Positions 1 through 7,401 of a stretch of 15,983 bases of DNA are shown here, piece by piece (positions within the stretch are counted from its first letter, which is position 1; each line of letters begins with the position of its first letter). The translations under genes and the position numbers were made by a program. This stretch comes from an uncultured Oscillospiraceae bacterium (lineage in GTDB: Bacteria; Bacillota; Clostridia; Oscillospirales; Acutalibacteraceae). Under the pieces are notes generated by a model. That model had not been told where the DNA came from, did not search any database, and saw only the letters and a program-made list of their open reading frames with translations. The stretch lies in the NCBI GenBank assembly GCA_902478455.1, contig CABSLJ010000041.1, positions 1 through 15,983 on the forward strand. Direction: 5' to 3'.

Positions 1-266
1 CCTATGAGCCCATCTGGGCCATCGGCACCGGCCGCACCGCCACCGCCGACCAGGCCAACGAGGTGTGCGCCGTCATCCGAAAGGTGGTAAGCGAACTGTA
101 CGATTCCGCCGCGGGCGACGCCATGACCATCCAGTACGGCGGCTCCATGAACGCCGGCAACGCGGCCGAGCTGCTCGCCAGGCCGGACGTCGACGGCGGT
201 CTCATCGGCGGCGCTTCCCTGAAAGCCCCCGACTTTGCGGCCATCGTCAAGGCGGCCGGCTGCTAA
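1..266 (+). CDS. tpiA: Triosephosphate isomerase, C-terminal part (gene cut by window edge)
   Basis: Interconverts dihydroxyacetone phosphate and glyceraldehyde 3-phosphate in the cytoplasm (glycolysis and gluconeogenesis). Reading from base 3 in frame, the first residues are [10 protein letters not shown], which is the TIM signature containing the catalytic glutamate and the start of flexible loop 6. Further on are the phosphate-binding strand YGGSM and the GGASLK motif near the C-terminus. The last 87 residues are visible, so roughly two thirds of a normal 250-residue protein is missing to the left. The internal ATG at 63 is not the start because the conserved motif lies before it. It ends 96 bp before gpmI on the same strand; tpiA-gpmI adjacency is the usual glycolytic cluster order in Firmicutes (often after gap and pgk). 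Identification is secure. Confidence 0.97.
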   Translation, partial: YEPIWAIGTGRTATADQANEVCAVIRKVVSELYDSAAGDAMTIQYGGSMNAGNAAELLARPDVDGGLIGGASLKAPDFAAIVKAAGC

Positions 267-294
267 TGGCTGGAACCGGTCAAAATAAAATCAT

Positions 295-340
295 GCCGGA
301 CTCCGCGCGTCCGGCACGGCGCTCTCAAGTTGGCGCGGAG
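295..340 (+). promoter_or_regulatory. Two overlapping inverted repeats in the tpiA-gpmI spacer
   Basis: GCCGGAC (295-301) pairs with GTCCGGC (309-315). The 7-nt loop of that hairpin, with one more base (CTCCGCGC, 301-308), is perfectly complementary to GCGCGGAG (333-340). The RNA can therefore form one hairpin, the other, or a tight H-type pseudoknot with almost no connecting loop. The second arm ends 7 bases before the gpmI ribosome binding site (AGGA, 348-351). There is no U-run, so it is not an ordinary terminator. Processing site, translation control or chance in GC-rich DNA are all possible. Confidence 0.4.
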
Positions 341-362
341 AAATGGCAGGAATGATACGCAT

Positions 363-1874
363 ATGAAAAAACCTTTGATCCTCATCATCATGGACGGCTT
401 CGGCATCGGCCAAAATTATGGAAACGCCATTGTGGCCGCCGGCACCCCCAATTTGGATCGTCTGTTTTCGCACAACCCGGTCACCCAGATCGGCGCTTCG
501 GGCCTTAACGTCGGCCTGCCGGACGGCCAGATGGGCAACAGCGAGGTCGGTCATACCAACATCGGTGCCGGCCGCGTGGTCTATCAGGAGCTGACCCGCA
601 TCACCAAGTCGATTGCCGACGGCGATTTTTTTGAAAACCCCGCCCTCTGCGCCGCCATGGACAGCGCCGCGCAGAACGGCAAAGCGCTGCACTTGATCGG
701 CCTTCTGTCCGACGGCGGCGTCCACTCCCACAACACCCACCTTTACGCCCTGCTGGAGATGGCGAAGAAGTACGGCCTGGAGAAGGTCTACATCCACGCC
801 CTGCTCGACGGCCGCGACGTTCCCCCTACCTCGGGCAGGGATTATGTGGCCGAATGCGTGAAAAAGGCCGAGGAGATTGGAACGGGCCGCGTTGCCACCG
901 TGATGGGCCGCTATTACGCCATGGACCGCGACAACCGCTGGGAGCGCGTGGAAAAGGCATACGCCGCCATGGTCTACGGAGAGGGCAATTACAATCCCGA
1001 TCCCGTCGCCGCTGTGGAGGCCTCCTATGCCGCCGAGGTGACCGATGAGTTCGTCGTGCCCACCGTCTGCGAAAAGAACGCAACCATTGAAAGCGGCGAT
1101 TCGGTCGTTTTCTTCAACTTCCGCCCCGACCGCGCCCGTGAAATCACCCGCACCCTGGTCGACCCCGATTTCATCGGCTTCGAGCGGAAAAAGGGTTTCT
1201 TCCCCCTTCATTATGTCTGCATGACCCAGTACGACGCCACCATGCCCAATGTGGACGTCGCCTTCCGTCCGCAGTCGCTGCACAATACCTTCGGCGAGTA
1301 TATCTCCGAGCAGGGCATGACCCAGCTGCGCATCGCCGAGACCGAAAAGTACGCTCACGTGACCTTCTTCTTTAACGGCGGCGTGGAAAAGACCTATCCC
1401 GGCGAGGACCGCGTTCTCATTCCTTCGCCCAAGGTGGCCACCTATGATCTCAAGCCGGAAATGAGCGCCTATGAGGTGACCGACGCCGTCGTCGAGCGCA
1501 TTCTTTCCGGAACTTATGACGTTATCATCCTCAATTTCGCCAACTGCGATATGGTCGGCCACACCGGCGTCTTTGAGGCGGCGGAAGCGGCCGTCCGCAC
1601 GGTGGACGAGTGCGTAGGCCGCGTGACCGACGCCATCGCCAAAATGGGCGGCGTCTCGCTCATCACCGCCGACCACGGCAATGCTGATCAGATGTACGAG
1701 CCGGACGGCTCCCCCTTCACCGCCCACACCACCAATCCCGTTCCTTTCTGCGTGGTAGGTTACCCCTGCACTCTGCGCGAAGGCGGAAGACTGGCCGACA
1801 TCGCCCCCACGATGCTCAAAATTCTGGGCCTGCCTCAGCCCGCCGAGATGGACGGCAAGAGCATCATAGAATAA
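363..1874 (+). CDS. gpmI: 2,3-bisphosphoglycerate-independent phosphoglycerate mutase
   Basis: Interconverts 3- and 2-phosphoglycerate in the cytoplasm, using two Mn ions and a phosphoserine intermediate. The 503-residue length matches the family (about 510). The N-terminus carries the metal-binding aspartate in [10 protein letters not shown] (D11). The nucleophilic serine is S60 in [17 protein letters not shown]-terminal metal ligands appear in NCDMVGHTG and [11 protein letters not shown], typical of the alkaline phosphatase superfamily. The ATG at 363 is chosen because the family begins MKKPxxLIIMDG; an in-frame TTG at 330 would add 11 unconserved residues. AGGA at 348-351 is the ribosome binding site. 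It follows tpiA by 96 bp and is probably cotranscribed with it; a strong terminator lies 10 bp after the stop, so it is the last gene of the glycolytic unit. Confidence 0.97.
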   Translation: MKKPLILIIMDGFGIGQNYGNAIVAAGTPNLDRLFSHNPVTQIGASGLNVGLPDGQMGNSEVGHTNIGAGRVVYQELTRITKSIADGDFFENPALCAAMDSAAQNGKALHLIGLLSDGGVHSHNTHLYALLEMAKKYGLEKVYIHALLDGRDVPPTSGRDYVAECVKKAEEIGTGRVATVMGRYYAMDRDNRWERVEKAYAAMVYGEGNYNPDPVAAVEASYAAEVTDEFVVPTVCEKNATIESGDSVVFFNFRPDRAREITRTLVDPDFIGFERKKGFFPLHYVCMTQYDATMPNVDVAFRPQSLHNTFGEYISEQGMTQLRIAETEKYAHVTFFFNGGVEKTYPGEDRVLIPSPKVATYDLKPEMSAYEVTDAVVERILSGTYDVIILNFANCDMVGHTGVFEAAEAAVRTVDECVGRVTDAIAKMGGVSLITADHGNADQMYEPDGSPFTAHTTNPVPFCVVGYPCTLREGGRLADIAPTMLKILGLPQPAEMDGKSIIE

Positions 1875-1883
1875 TCTGATACA

Positions 1884-1930
1884 AAACTCCCCGTGCTGCC
1901 AAAACAACGGCAGTACGGGGAGTTTGTTAT
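1884..1930 (+). terminator. Rho-independent terminator after gpmI
   Basis: A 17-bp stem (1884-1900 with 1909-1925, one G-U wobble, loop AAAACAAC) with a GC-rich core CTCCCCGU followed by UUUGUUAU. It starts 9 bases after the gpmI stop codon, which fits the end of the glycolytic transcript. Confidence 0.9.
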
Positions 1931-1972
1931 AATTGGAAATTGCGAAAGGAGCAAGCTACAAGGGATGTCTTA

Positions 1973-2001
1973 TTGACAAGCTCGCTTTTAAACTTTATAA
2001 T
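1973..2001 (+). promoter_or_regulatory. Perfect consensus sigma-70/sigma-A promoter for the oxoamine synthase gene
   Basis: TTGACA at 1973-1978 and TATAAT at 1996-2001 with exactly 17 bp between them: 12 of 12 consensus bases at the optimal spacing. Transcription should start near 2007-2009, giving a leader of about 50 nt. It sits directly after the gpmI terminator, so the next gene is an independent unit. A perfect promoter usually means strong, constitutive or repressor-controlled expression. Confidence 0.88.
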
Positions 2002-2015
2002 ATTACCATATTAAA

Positions 2016-2040
2016 GCGCAGCGGTAGTTTTCCGCTGCGT
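2016..2040 (+). promoter_or_regulatory. Leader hairpin immediately before the ribosome binding site
   Basis: CGCAGCGG (2017-2024) pairs perfectly with CCGCTGCG (2032-2039) around a T-rich 7-nt loop; a G-U pair can close the base. It begins roughly 8 nt after the predicted transcription start and ends 4 nt before the AAGGAGG site (2045-2051). A 5' stabilising hairpin is the simplest reading; control of translation is possible. No known riboswitch was recognised in this short leader. Confidence 0.5.
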
Positions 2041-2058
2041 GAAGAAGGAGGTATCCCC

Positions 2059-3252
2059 GTGCCCCTATTCAGCAAATGTGAAAACTACCATACCGTCGAC
2101 GAGGTCAAAGCAATGGGAATCTACCCCTATTTTCATGAGTTGGAGTCCCGTCAGGACGTAGAAGTCGTTATGGAAGGCAAACGCCGCATTATGTTGGGTT
2201 CTAACAATTACCTGGGTCTTACGGTGCATGAAGAGGTAATCAACGCTGGGGTTGAGGCGCTCAGGCAGTATGGCAGCGGTTGCTCCGGTTCCCGTTTTTT
2301 AAACGGTACGCTCGATTTGCACAACCGCCTGGAGACCGAGCTCGCGGACTTTCTTGGCAAAGAAGAAGTGGTCACCTTCTCCACCGGCTTTCAATCCAAT
2401 CTCGGCATCATCAGCGCGGTTGCTTCCCGCAATGATTATATTCTAAACGACCGAGAAAATCATGCAAGCATTTACGACGCCTGTAAGCTTAGCTACGCAA
2501 AGACGGTGCGGTTTCGTCACAGCGATATGGAGGACCTTGAGCGCCAGCTTCAAAAACTCCCGCCGGAAGCCGGAAAACTCATTGTGACCGATGGCGTCTT
2601 CAGCATGAGCGGAGACATCTGCCGCCTGCCCGAAATTGTGGCGCTTGCGCAGAAATATAACGCCCGTGTCATGGTGGACGACGCCCACGGCTTTGGCGTG
2701 TTGGGACACGGCGGCCGGGGTACGGCCGACTATTTTGGTCTTACCGACCAAGTGGACATTATTATGGGAACCTTCTCCAAATCCCTTGCAAGCCTTGGAG
2801 GCTACATGGCGGCAAGTCATACGGTGGCAAACTTTGTCCGTCACCACTCCCGGCCCTTTATTTTCAGCGCCTCTATCCCTCCTGCCAACTGCGCCTGCGC
2901 TCTTGCCGCGTTACAAATTATCAAAAGAGAACCTCAACGGGTGGAACGTCTGAGAGAGCTTTCCCGCTATCTGCGGCAGGGCCTGAAAAAGCGAGGAGTT
3001 CCCGTACGTGAATCGAACAACTCCATGATCCCGATTATTCCCTTTTTTACATATGATCTATTAAGCACGCTGGGTACAGCCAAAGCGCTCTATGAGGAAG
3101 GGGTCTATGTCAATCCTGTGCTTCCGCCTGCAGTGCCGGAGGGAGAGTGCCTTTTGCGCATCAGTCTGATGGCCACCCATACAGAAGCCCTACTCGACGA
3201 GGCTATGGATTGCATTGAGCGGGTTCTTCGGAATACGGCTGCTGCGAAATAA
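2059..3252 (+). CDS. Alpha-oxoamine synthase, probably serine palmitoyltransferase
   Basis: PLP-dependent enzyme that condenses an amino acid with an acyl-CoA and releases CO2. If it is serine palmitoyltransferase, it makes 3-ketosphinganine from serine and palmitoyl-CoA, the first step of sphingolipid synthesis, in the cytoplasm. The 397 residues show the PLP lysine K241 in GTFSKSLASLGG, the ring-stacking H135 in ENHAS, and D207/H210 in VDDAHGFG. The pattern favours SPT over BioF or Kbl: YGSGCSGSRFLNGTLDLH, GTFSKSLAS (not GTLGKALGG), GIYPYF near the N-terminus and LMATHT near the C-terminus, as I remember them from Bacteroides Spt. GTG at 2059 is the start because AAGGAGG lies 7 bp upstream; the longer reading frame runs through the promoter. 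No biotin, tdh or other lipid gene is adjacent. Three sampled 60-base lines hold 29, 28 and 36 G+C, somewhat below the nearby metabolic genes. Fold family is certain; the SPT assignment is about 65%. Confidence 0.85.
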   Translation: MPLFSKCENYHTVDEVKAMGIYPYFHELESRQDVEVVMEGKRRIMLGSNNYLGLTVHEEVINAGVEALRQYGSGCSGSRFLNGTLDLHNRLETELADFLGKEEVVTFSTGFQSNLGIISAVASRNDYILNDRENHASIYDACKLSYAKTVRFRHSDMEDLERQLQKLPPEAGKLIVTDGVFSMSGDICRLPEIVALAQKYNARVMVDDAHGFGVLGHGGRGTADYFGLTDQVDIIMGTFSKSLASLGGYMAASHTVANFVRHHSRPFIFSASIPPANCACALAALQIIKREPQRVERLRELSRYLRQGLKKRGVPVRESNNSMIPIIPFFTYDLLSTLGTAKALYEEGVYVNPVLPPAVPEGECLLRISLMATHTEALLDEAMDCIERVLRNTAAAK

Positions 3253-3354
3253 AAGACGATCCCCCCAGTCATACCGAAACTTAAAAAAGCAGAAATAACT
3301 CCCCAATGAAAGGATCGTTCCTTTTTCAAAGGCTCTGGCCTTGGGGATCCGACC

Positions 3355-3385
3355 GGGCGCCCTCTTTGTGAAGAAGAGGGCGCCC
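3355..3385. repeat. Perfect 12-bp intergenic hairpin (GGGCGCCCTCTT)
   Basis: GGGCGCCCTCTT (3355-3366) is the exact complement of AAGAGGGCGCCC (3374-3385) across a 7-nt loop. No T-run follows on either strand, so it is not a canonical terminator, although it is the only strong hairpin after the oxoamine synthase stop (3252). Its GGGCG...CGCCCGT ends resemble the two palindromes at 8941-8959 and 8986-9004. The remaining 3253-3472 spacer is low in coding signal, with loose inverted repeats (ACGATCC at 3256 with GGATCGT at 3312; GATCCCC at 3258 with GGGGATC at 3343) and an AT-rich 7-bp inverted repeat at 3416-3432 just before the next gene. Confidence 0.6.
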
Positions 3386-3472
3386 GTAGTACATATTCCC
3401 TCAAGCTTGTTGTTTATTATTTTTTAAATAATCTAATTCCGCCCCACATATGATTGATAGCGGGGTGGTACT

Positions 3473-4486
3473 ATGACATTCAAGTTTAACTGGAAGGTGT
3501 TTCTGGGCGTTGTACTCCTGGCACTCGCTTGGGGCGGGGGCTTTCTTTTACTGAGGGATTATGAGGGGCCGGCCGCCGCCTGCGTCATGGGCGGCAGTGT
3601 TTATGAGTTTGAGCCTGATCCCGCCCAGGCCGCCGGAAGCTGTGGCAATCTGGAGGATTTGAGCGCACGCTACCAGCGGCCGTCGGCCGCCGCGCCGCTG
3701 GAAAATCCCTTCTGTTTTTCCGATTTTATGGAGGACGGCCGCGTTCCACAGTTTGAGGCGCCCGAGGAGGCGCTTTACGCCTATTTCGGCGTACTCCAAA
3801 ACGCCGCCAATATGCTCGGCTACACCGGGACCTGCGGCACGGTGGGAGAGGGAACTGCTCCCTATCCGTATGCCTACGCTTTTCTGAGCGAAGAGCGACG
3901 GGCGGCGCTGCCCTTTTCCCGGTTTGAGGAATCCTTCGCGGGCATCGGCCACATCAGCTTTCTCAAGCTGTATCCGGCTTACGCGCCCGAGGGAACGCCC
4001 GAACACATCCGTTATTATATGATAGAGCTTGAGGTCATCACGGGGGACAGAACCGACGGCGCGGACACCCGGGGCGACCGCAGTCTCTTTGCCTATTATT
4101 ATGGAATCGCCACCCTCACGGACACCGAATTCGAGGGCTGGAAAATCGACAATCTTCAGTACATCCCAGAGGCCTTTCTCTGCGCGCCCTATCACAGCTG
4201 GTTCTATGATTCGGCCTACAGCGTGCCCATCATCTACATCGAAAACCTCAAGCTTTTTGACCGCGTCACCTCCACCGAGGAGCGCGGCGGCCTGATTGAG
4301 ATCACGGCCGAGGGCGGCGGAGAGGAATACCGCCTCTCCTTCGTCCGGCTGACCAATGGCTACGACATCCTCTTACACGAGTATGTCCGGAAAAACGGGG
4401 CGTGGGTGGAAACAAACCTTTTGCCCGAGCAGTGGGCCTACTTCAAGCTGACTGCGGACAGCCGCGGGCTTCAAAGCCGATTGTAG
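3473..4486 (+). CDS. Hypothetical protein with one N-terminal membrane anchor, probably exported
   Basis: I do not recognise this 337-residue protein. Residues 1-8 are basic (MTFKFNWK), followed by one hydrophobic segment at about 9-27 and then a polar domain, so the bulk should lie outside the cell on a single anchor or uncleaved signal. There is no lipobox. The exterior part is acidic and rich in Tyr, Phe and Pro, with several cysteines near residues 35-125 that could form disulfides. The reading frame shows strong GC3 bias and no internal stop. ATG at 3473 follows GGGGTGG (3462-3468), a moderate ribosome binding site; no clear promoter is visible in the AT-rich stretch at 3405-3435. It is monocistronic, between a hairpin and the terminator at 4511. 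A secreted stress or NTF2-like domain is conceivable but not shown by motifs. Real gene: likely; function: unknown. Confidence 0.8.
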   Translation: MTFKFNWKVFLGVVLLALAWGGGFLLLRDYEGPAAACVMGGSVYEFEPDPAQAAGSCGNLEDLSARYQRPSAAAPLENPFCFSDFMEDGRVPQFEAPEEALYAYFGVLQNAANMLGYTGTCGTVGEGTAPYPYAYAFLSEERRAALPFSRFEESFAGIGHISFLKLYPAYAPEGTPEHIRYYMIELEVITGDRTDGADTRGDRSLFAYYYGIATLTDTEFEGWKIDNLQYIPEAFLCAPYHSWFYDSAYSVPIIYIENLKLFDRVTSTEERGGLIEITAEGGGEEYRLSFVRLTNGYDILLHEYVRKNGAWVETNLLPEQWAYFKLTADSRGLQSRL

Positions 4487-4510
4487 AAAGAGAAGCAGAG
4501 GAACATGCAA

Positions 4511-4537
4511 AAAGGCTCTGCCGCCGGCAGAGCCTTT
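4511..4537. terminator. Bidirectional terminator between convergent genes
   Basis: GGCTCTGCC (4514-4522) pairs with GGCAGAGCC (4526-4534) around a 3-nt loop, with flanking AAA/TTT extending the stem to 12 bp. On the minus strand it is followed by TTTTTGCATG, a good U-tract; on the plus strand by TTTCCTATTT, weaker. It lies 24 bp after the plus-strand hypothetical gene and 32 bp after the minus-strand ACT gene, so it can end both transcripts. Confidence 0.85.
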
Positions 4538-4569
4538 CCTATTTGTAGAATAGGGGGTTATTATAACTA

Positions 4570-4995
4570 TTATTTCAGGTCCTGCGCCTCCAGAATGGTC
4601 ACGCCCGCCGCCGAAAGACATTCGGCGGCCTTTTTGTCGTTGTCCACACGGAGGATGACGTTGGCCTGGCCTTTGTCCCGGCTGATGTAGGCGTACATAT
4701 ACTCCACGCCGATGCCGTTTTGCGCCAGCACCGCCATCGCGTCGGCAAAGGAACCCGGTTTGTCCTCAATGCCGATGGCGATCACATTGGTCAGGGAGAC
4801 GGTCATCTTGGCCGCCTTGAGCGCCGCCACCGCCTCAAGCGGCTTGTCGACAATCAAACGCAGGATGCCGAAATCGCTGGTGTCGGCGATTGAGACGGCG
4901 CGGAGATCCACGTCAGCGTCGGCGAGGACGCGGGTGATTTCCGCCAGACGGCCCGATTTGTTCTCCACAAAAATAGAAAGCTGCTGAATCTGCAT
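4570..4995 (-). CDS. Tandem ACT-domain protein of the aryl-CoA ligase / indolepyruvate oxidoreductase operon
   Basis: A 141-residue protein made of two ACT domains and nothing else. ACT1 spans about 4-62 with the ligand-site pattern VENKSGRLAEI; ACT2 spans about 70-138 with IEDKPGSFADAM. ACT domains bind small molecules, usually amino acids, at a dimer interface, and both here keep the Gly in the typical binding loop. It is the fourth gene of a minus-strand operon, 85 bp after iorB, with its own strong ribosome binding site (TAAGGAGG, 5003-5010) before ATG at 4995. The longer gap contains GC-rich inverted repeats around 5024-5047. Proteins of this kind are commonly encoded beside paaK-type ligases. 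A role in sensing an aromatic amino acid or modulating the ligase is inferred from context; the partner and ligand are not visible. Confidence 0.9.
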   Translation of the reverse strand: MQIQQLSIFVENKSGRLAEITRVLADADVDLRAVSIADTSDFGILRLIVDKPLEAVAALKAAKMTVSLTNVIAIGIEDKPGSFADAMAVLAQNGIGVEYMYAYISRDKGQANVILRVDNDKKAAECLSAAGVTILEAQDLK

Positions 4996-5080
4996 GAGAT
5001 TCCCTCCTTAAATTCCGCTGTGCGGCGGCCGCCTGGCAGGAGCGGCCGGTGACTTCTGCAAGTTGAAAAAGGTCAAAATT

Positions 5081-5659
5081 TTACTGTGCGTTATATCCGA
5101 GTTCAAAGGCCTTAAGGTTCAGATCAATAAATTTGGGCGGGACGGTCTCGCGGATGGTGTCGAGCCAGATTTCCTTGCCCATCCCGAGCGCGCGCGCCAT
5201 CAGACCGATAAGCACCACGTTGACCGCCTTCTGCGAACCCGCTTCCTCGGCGAGGGCCAGAGCGTCGGTGGCGAGCACCTTGATCCCCTTTTCCCGCATG
5301 GCCTCAAGCAGGCCCTCGGGATAGGCGGCGTTTCCCGTGACGACCGGCATGGGGTCGATGGTCTGCAAATTGACGACGATAGAGCCGCCCGGCTTCAGAA
5401 AGGGCAGGAAGCGGGCCGCCTCAAGCTGCTCAAAGGCGAGGATCAGGTCGGCCTCGCCCTCGTTGATGACGGGGGAATAGACCTTTTCGCCGTAGCGCAC
5501 ATAAGTCACAACTGAGCCGCCGCGCTGGCTCATACCGTGTACCTCGGACACCTTGACGTCATAGCCGCTCGCGACCATGGCGCCGCCGAGCAGACGGCTG
5601 GCGAGCAGGGTTCCCTGACCACCCACGCCGACGATTAAAACGCTTGTCACCTTGTTCAT
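5081..5659 (-). CDS. iorB: Indolepyruvate ferredoxin oxidoreductase, beta (gamma-type) subunit
   Basis: The small subunit of the heterodimeric 2-oxoacid:ferredoxin oxidoreductase that oxidatively decarboxylates indolepyruvate and other aryl-pyruvates to arylacetyl-CoA, CO2 and reduced ferredoxin. The 192 residues begin with the family's glycine-rich strand-loop LIVGVGGQGTLLASRLLG, followed by EVHGMSQRGGSVVTYVRYG, both diagnostic of the 2-oxoacid oxidoreductase gamma domain. ATG at 5659 overlaps the iorA stop in an ATGA (5656-5659), so the two subunits are translationally coupled. Length is normal for IorB (about 190-200). It has no iron-sulfur cysteines, as expected, since those are on IorA. 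Next to paaK, its probable role is in aromatic amino acid fermentation or, run in reverse, aryl-acid assimilation. Confidence 0.95.
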   Translation of the reverse strand: MNKVTSVLIVGVGGQGTLLASRLLGGAMVASGYDVKVSEVHGMSQRGGSVVTYVRYGEKVYSPVINEGEADLILAFEQLEAARFLPFLKPGGSIVVNLQTIDPMPVVTGNAAYPEGLLEAMREKGIKVLATDALALAEEAGSQKAVNVVLIGLMARALGMGKEIWLDTIRETVPPKFIDLNLKAFELGYNAQ

Positions 5660-7401
5660 GCTTTGGCCTCCTCACCGGTTAAGATCGCCTTTTTGGGGCA
5701 AAGGGTCTTGCACACGCCGCAGCCGACGCACTGGGTGTGGTCGATGACGGCCTTTTTGTTTTTGATGCTGATGGCCGGGCAGCCGATGGCCAGGCAGGCC
5801 TTGCAGCCGATGCAGGCGTCGGTATTGATGGCGAAGGAGGGCTCGTGCTTGACGGATTTCAGCAGAGCGCACGGCCTGCGGGAGATGATGACCGAAGGTC
5901 CGTCGGCCTCCAGCTCCTCCTTTAAGACCTGCTGGGTCTCGGCGAGATTGTACGGGTCGCACACCCGCACCCGCTCGATGCCCACCGCATGGCAGAGATC
6001 CTCCAGATTGACCGCCGCGGCCGGCTCGCCCTTGATGTTGTAGCCGGTGGTGGGATTCTGCTGATGCCCGGTCATGCCGGTGATGGAGTTATCGAGGATG
6101 ATGACCACCGAATTGGTGGCGTTGTAAGCGATGTCGATGAGTCCGGTGATGCCCGAATGGATGAAGGTCGAGTCGCCGATGACGGCCACCGACTTCTTTT
6201 CCGACTGTTCGCCGAACACCTTGTTGTAGCCGTGCAGGGCGGAAACCGAGCCGCCCATGCAGATGCAGGTGTCCATCATGGAGAGGGGGGCGGAGGCGCC
6301 CAGCGTGTAGCAGCCGATGTCTCCGCTGACGTACACCTTGGCGCGCTTGAGGGCGTAAAAGAGGCCGCGGTGGGGGCAGCCGCAGCACATCACCGGCGGG
6401 CGGACGGGGATATCAATATCCAGCGCGTCGTGCGCCGGGGTTTCGTGCAGCAGCAGCTCGCGCACCAGCTTCTGGGAAAACTCCCCGCAGACGGGGAAGA
6501 GTTCCTTGCCGATGACCTTAACGCCGTGTTTGCGGCAGTGGGTTTCGATGATATCGTCCAGCTCTTCGATGACATAGAGGGTGTCCACCTGGGAGGCGAA
6601 TTCCCTGATCAGCTCCACCGGCAGGGGATTGACCATGCCGAGCTTTAAGTAAGAGGCCCTGTCTCCCAGCGCCTCCTTGGCGTACTGGTAGGAGATGCCC
6701 GCCGCGATGATGCCGATGGAGGTGTCTCCCATCTCGATGCGGTTAATGGGACTTTTCTCGGCATAGGCGGTGAGCTTTTGGGTGCGCGCCTCCACCATCT
6801 CGTGCTTGGGCCGCGCGAATGCGGGCAGCATGACGTTTTTCTGGGGATTCTTGACGTAGGGCCTGTTTTCGCGCTCTTCACGGTCGCACAGCTCTACCAG
6901 GCTGCGCGAATGAGCTACGCGGGTGCACAGGCGGAGCACAACCGGCGTGTCGTATTCCTCGGAAAGCTCGTAGGCAAGCTTGGTGAACTCCTTGCATTCG
7001 GCCGAATCGGCGGGCTCGAGCATGGGAACCTTGGCCGCGATGGCGTGATGGCGGGAATCCTGCTCGTTCTGAGAGGAGTGCATGCTCGGGTCGTCGGCCA
7101 CGGCGAGCACCGTGCCGCCGTTCACGCCGATGTAGGACATGGTGAAGAAGGGATCGGCGGCCACATTCAGACCGACGTGCTTCATGGCGCAGAAGGAGCG
7201 CGCGCCGGCAAAGCAGGCGCCGGCGGCCACCTCGCAGGCCACCTTCTCATTGGGGGCCCACTCGCAGTTGATTTCATCGTATTTGGCGGCGGCCTCGGTG
7301 ATTTCGGTGCTGGGGGTGCCGGGATAGCTTGAAACCACCTTCACGCCCGCCTCGTACAATCCGCGGGCGACCGCTTCGTTGCCCAGTAACAGTTCTTTCA
7401 T
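5656..7401 (-). CDS. iorA: Indolepyruvate ferredoxin oxidoreductase, alpha subunit
   Basis: The catalytic subunit, 581 residues, cytoplasmic. The N-terminal part is the pyrimidine-binding domain (GNEAVARGLYEAGV, SSYPGTPSTEI at about 24-34). The thiamine diphosphate motif begins at GDSTFIHSG (409-417) and reaches LDNSITGMTG (436-445). The C-terminus is a two-cluster ferredoxin domain: C530-x2-C533-x2-C536-x4-C541-P and C558-x2-C561-x2-C564-x3-C568-P. The first cluster has four rather than three residues before its last cysteine, a spacing known from IorA proteins. CCGCPHRG at 339-346 is another family signature. ATG at 7401 overlaps the paaK stop by 4 bp (7398-7401). Substrates in the family are indole-, phenyl- and 4-hydroxyphenylpyruvate; which one is used here cannot be read from the sequence. 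Confidence 0.97.
   Translation of the reverse strand: MKELLLGNEAVARGLYEAGVKVVSSYPGTPSTEITEAAAKYDEINCEWAPNEKVACEVAAGACFAGARSFCAMKHVGLNVAADPFFTMSYIGVNGGTVLAVADDPSMHSSQNEQDSRHHAIAAKVPMLEPADSAECKEFTKLAYELSEEYDTPVVLRLCTRVAHSRSLVELCDREERENRPYVKNPQKNVMLPAFARPKHEMVEARTQKLTAYAEKSPINRIEMGDTSIGIIAAGISYQYAKEALGDRASYLKLGMVNPLPVELIREFASQVDTLYVIEELDDIIETHCRKHGVKVIGKELFPVCGEFSQKLVRELLLHETPAHDALDIDIPVRPPVMCCGCPHRGLFYALKRAKVYVSGDIGCYTLGASAPLSMMDTCICMGGSVSALHGYNKVFGEQSEKKSVAVIGDSTFIHSGITGLIDIAYNATNSVVIILDNSITGMTGHQQNPTTGYNIKGEPAAAVNLEDLCHAVGIERVRVCDPYNLAETQQVLKEELEADGPSVIISRRPCALLKSVKHEPSFAINTDACIGCKACLAIGCPAISIKNKKAVIDHTQCVGCGVCKTLCPKKAILTGEEAKA

Noticed and set aside
291..1907. 538-codon open frame on the minus strand opposite gpmI
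   Set aside because: It runs exactly antisense to a full-length, motif-complete gpmI; the protein is a His/Gly/Val-rich shadow of GC-biased codons with no recognisable domain, and it covers the terminator.
1933..2058. In-frame N-terminal extension of the oxoamine synthase from a TTG at 1933
   Set aside because: It would include the -35, -10 and leader hairpin; the GTG at 2059 has an ideal ribosome binding site and fits the family length.
3105..3404. 99-codon minus-strand open frame over the end of the oxoamine synthase and the spacer
   Set aside because: Overlaps a strong plus-strand gene, has no ribosome binding site and runs through the hairpin; translation looks random.
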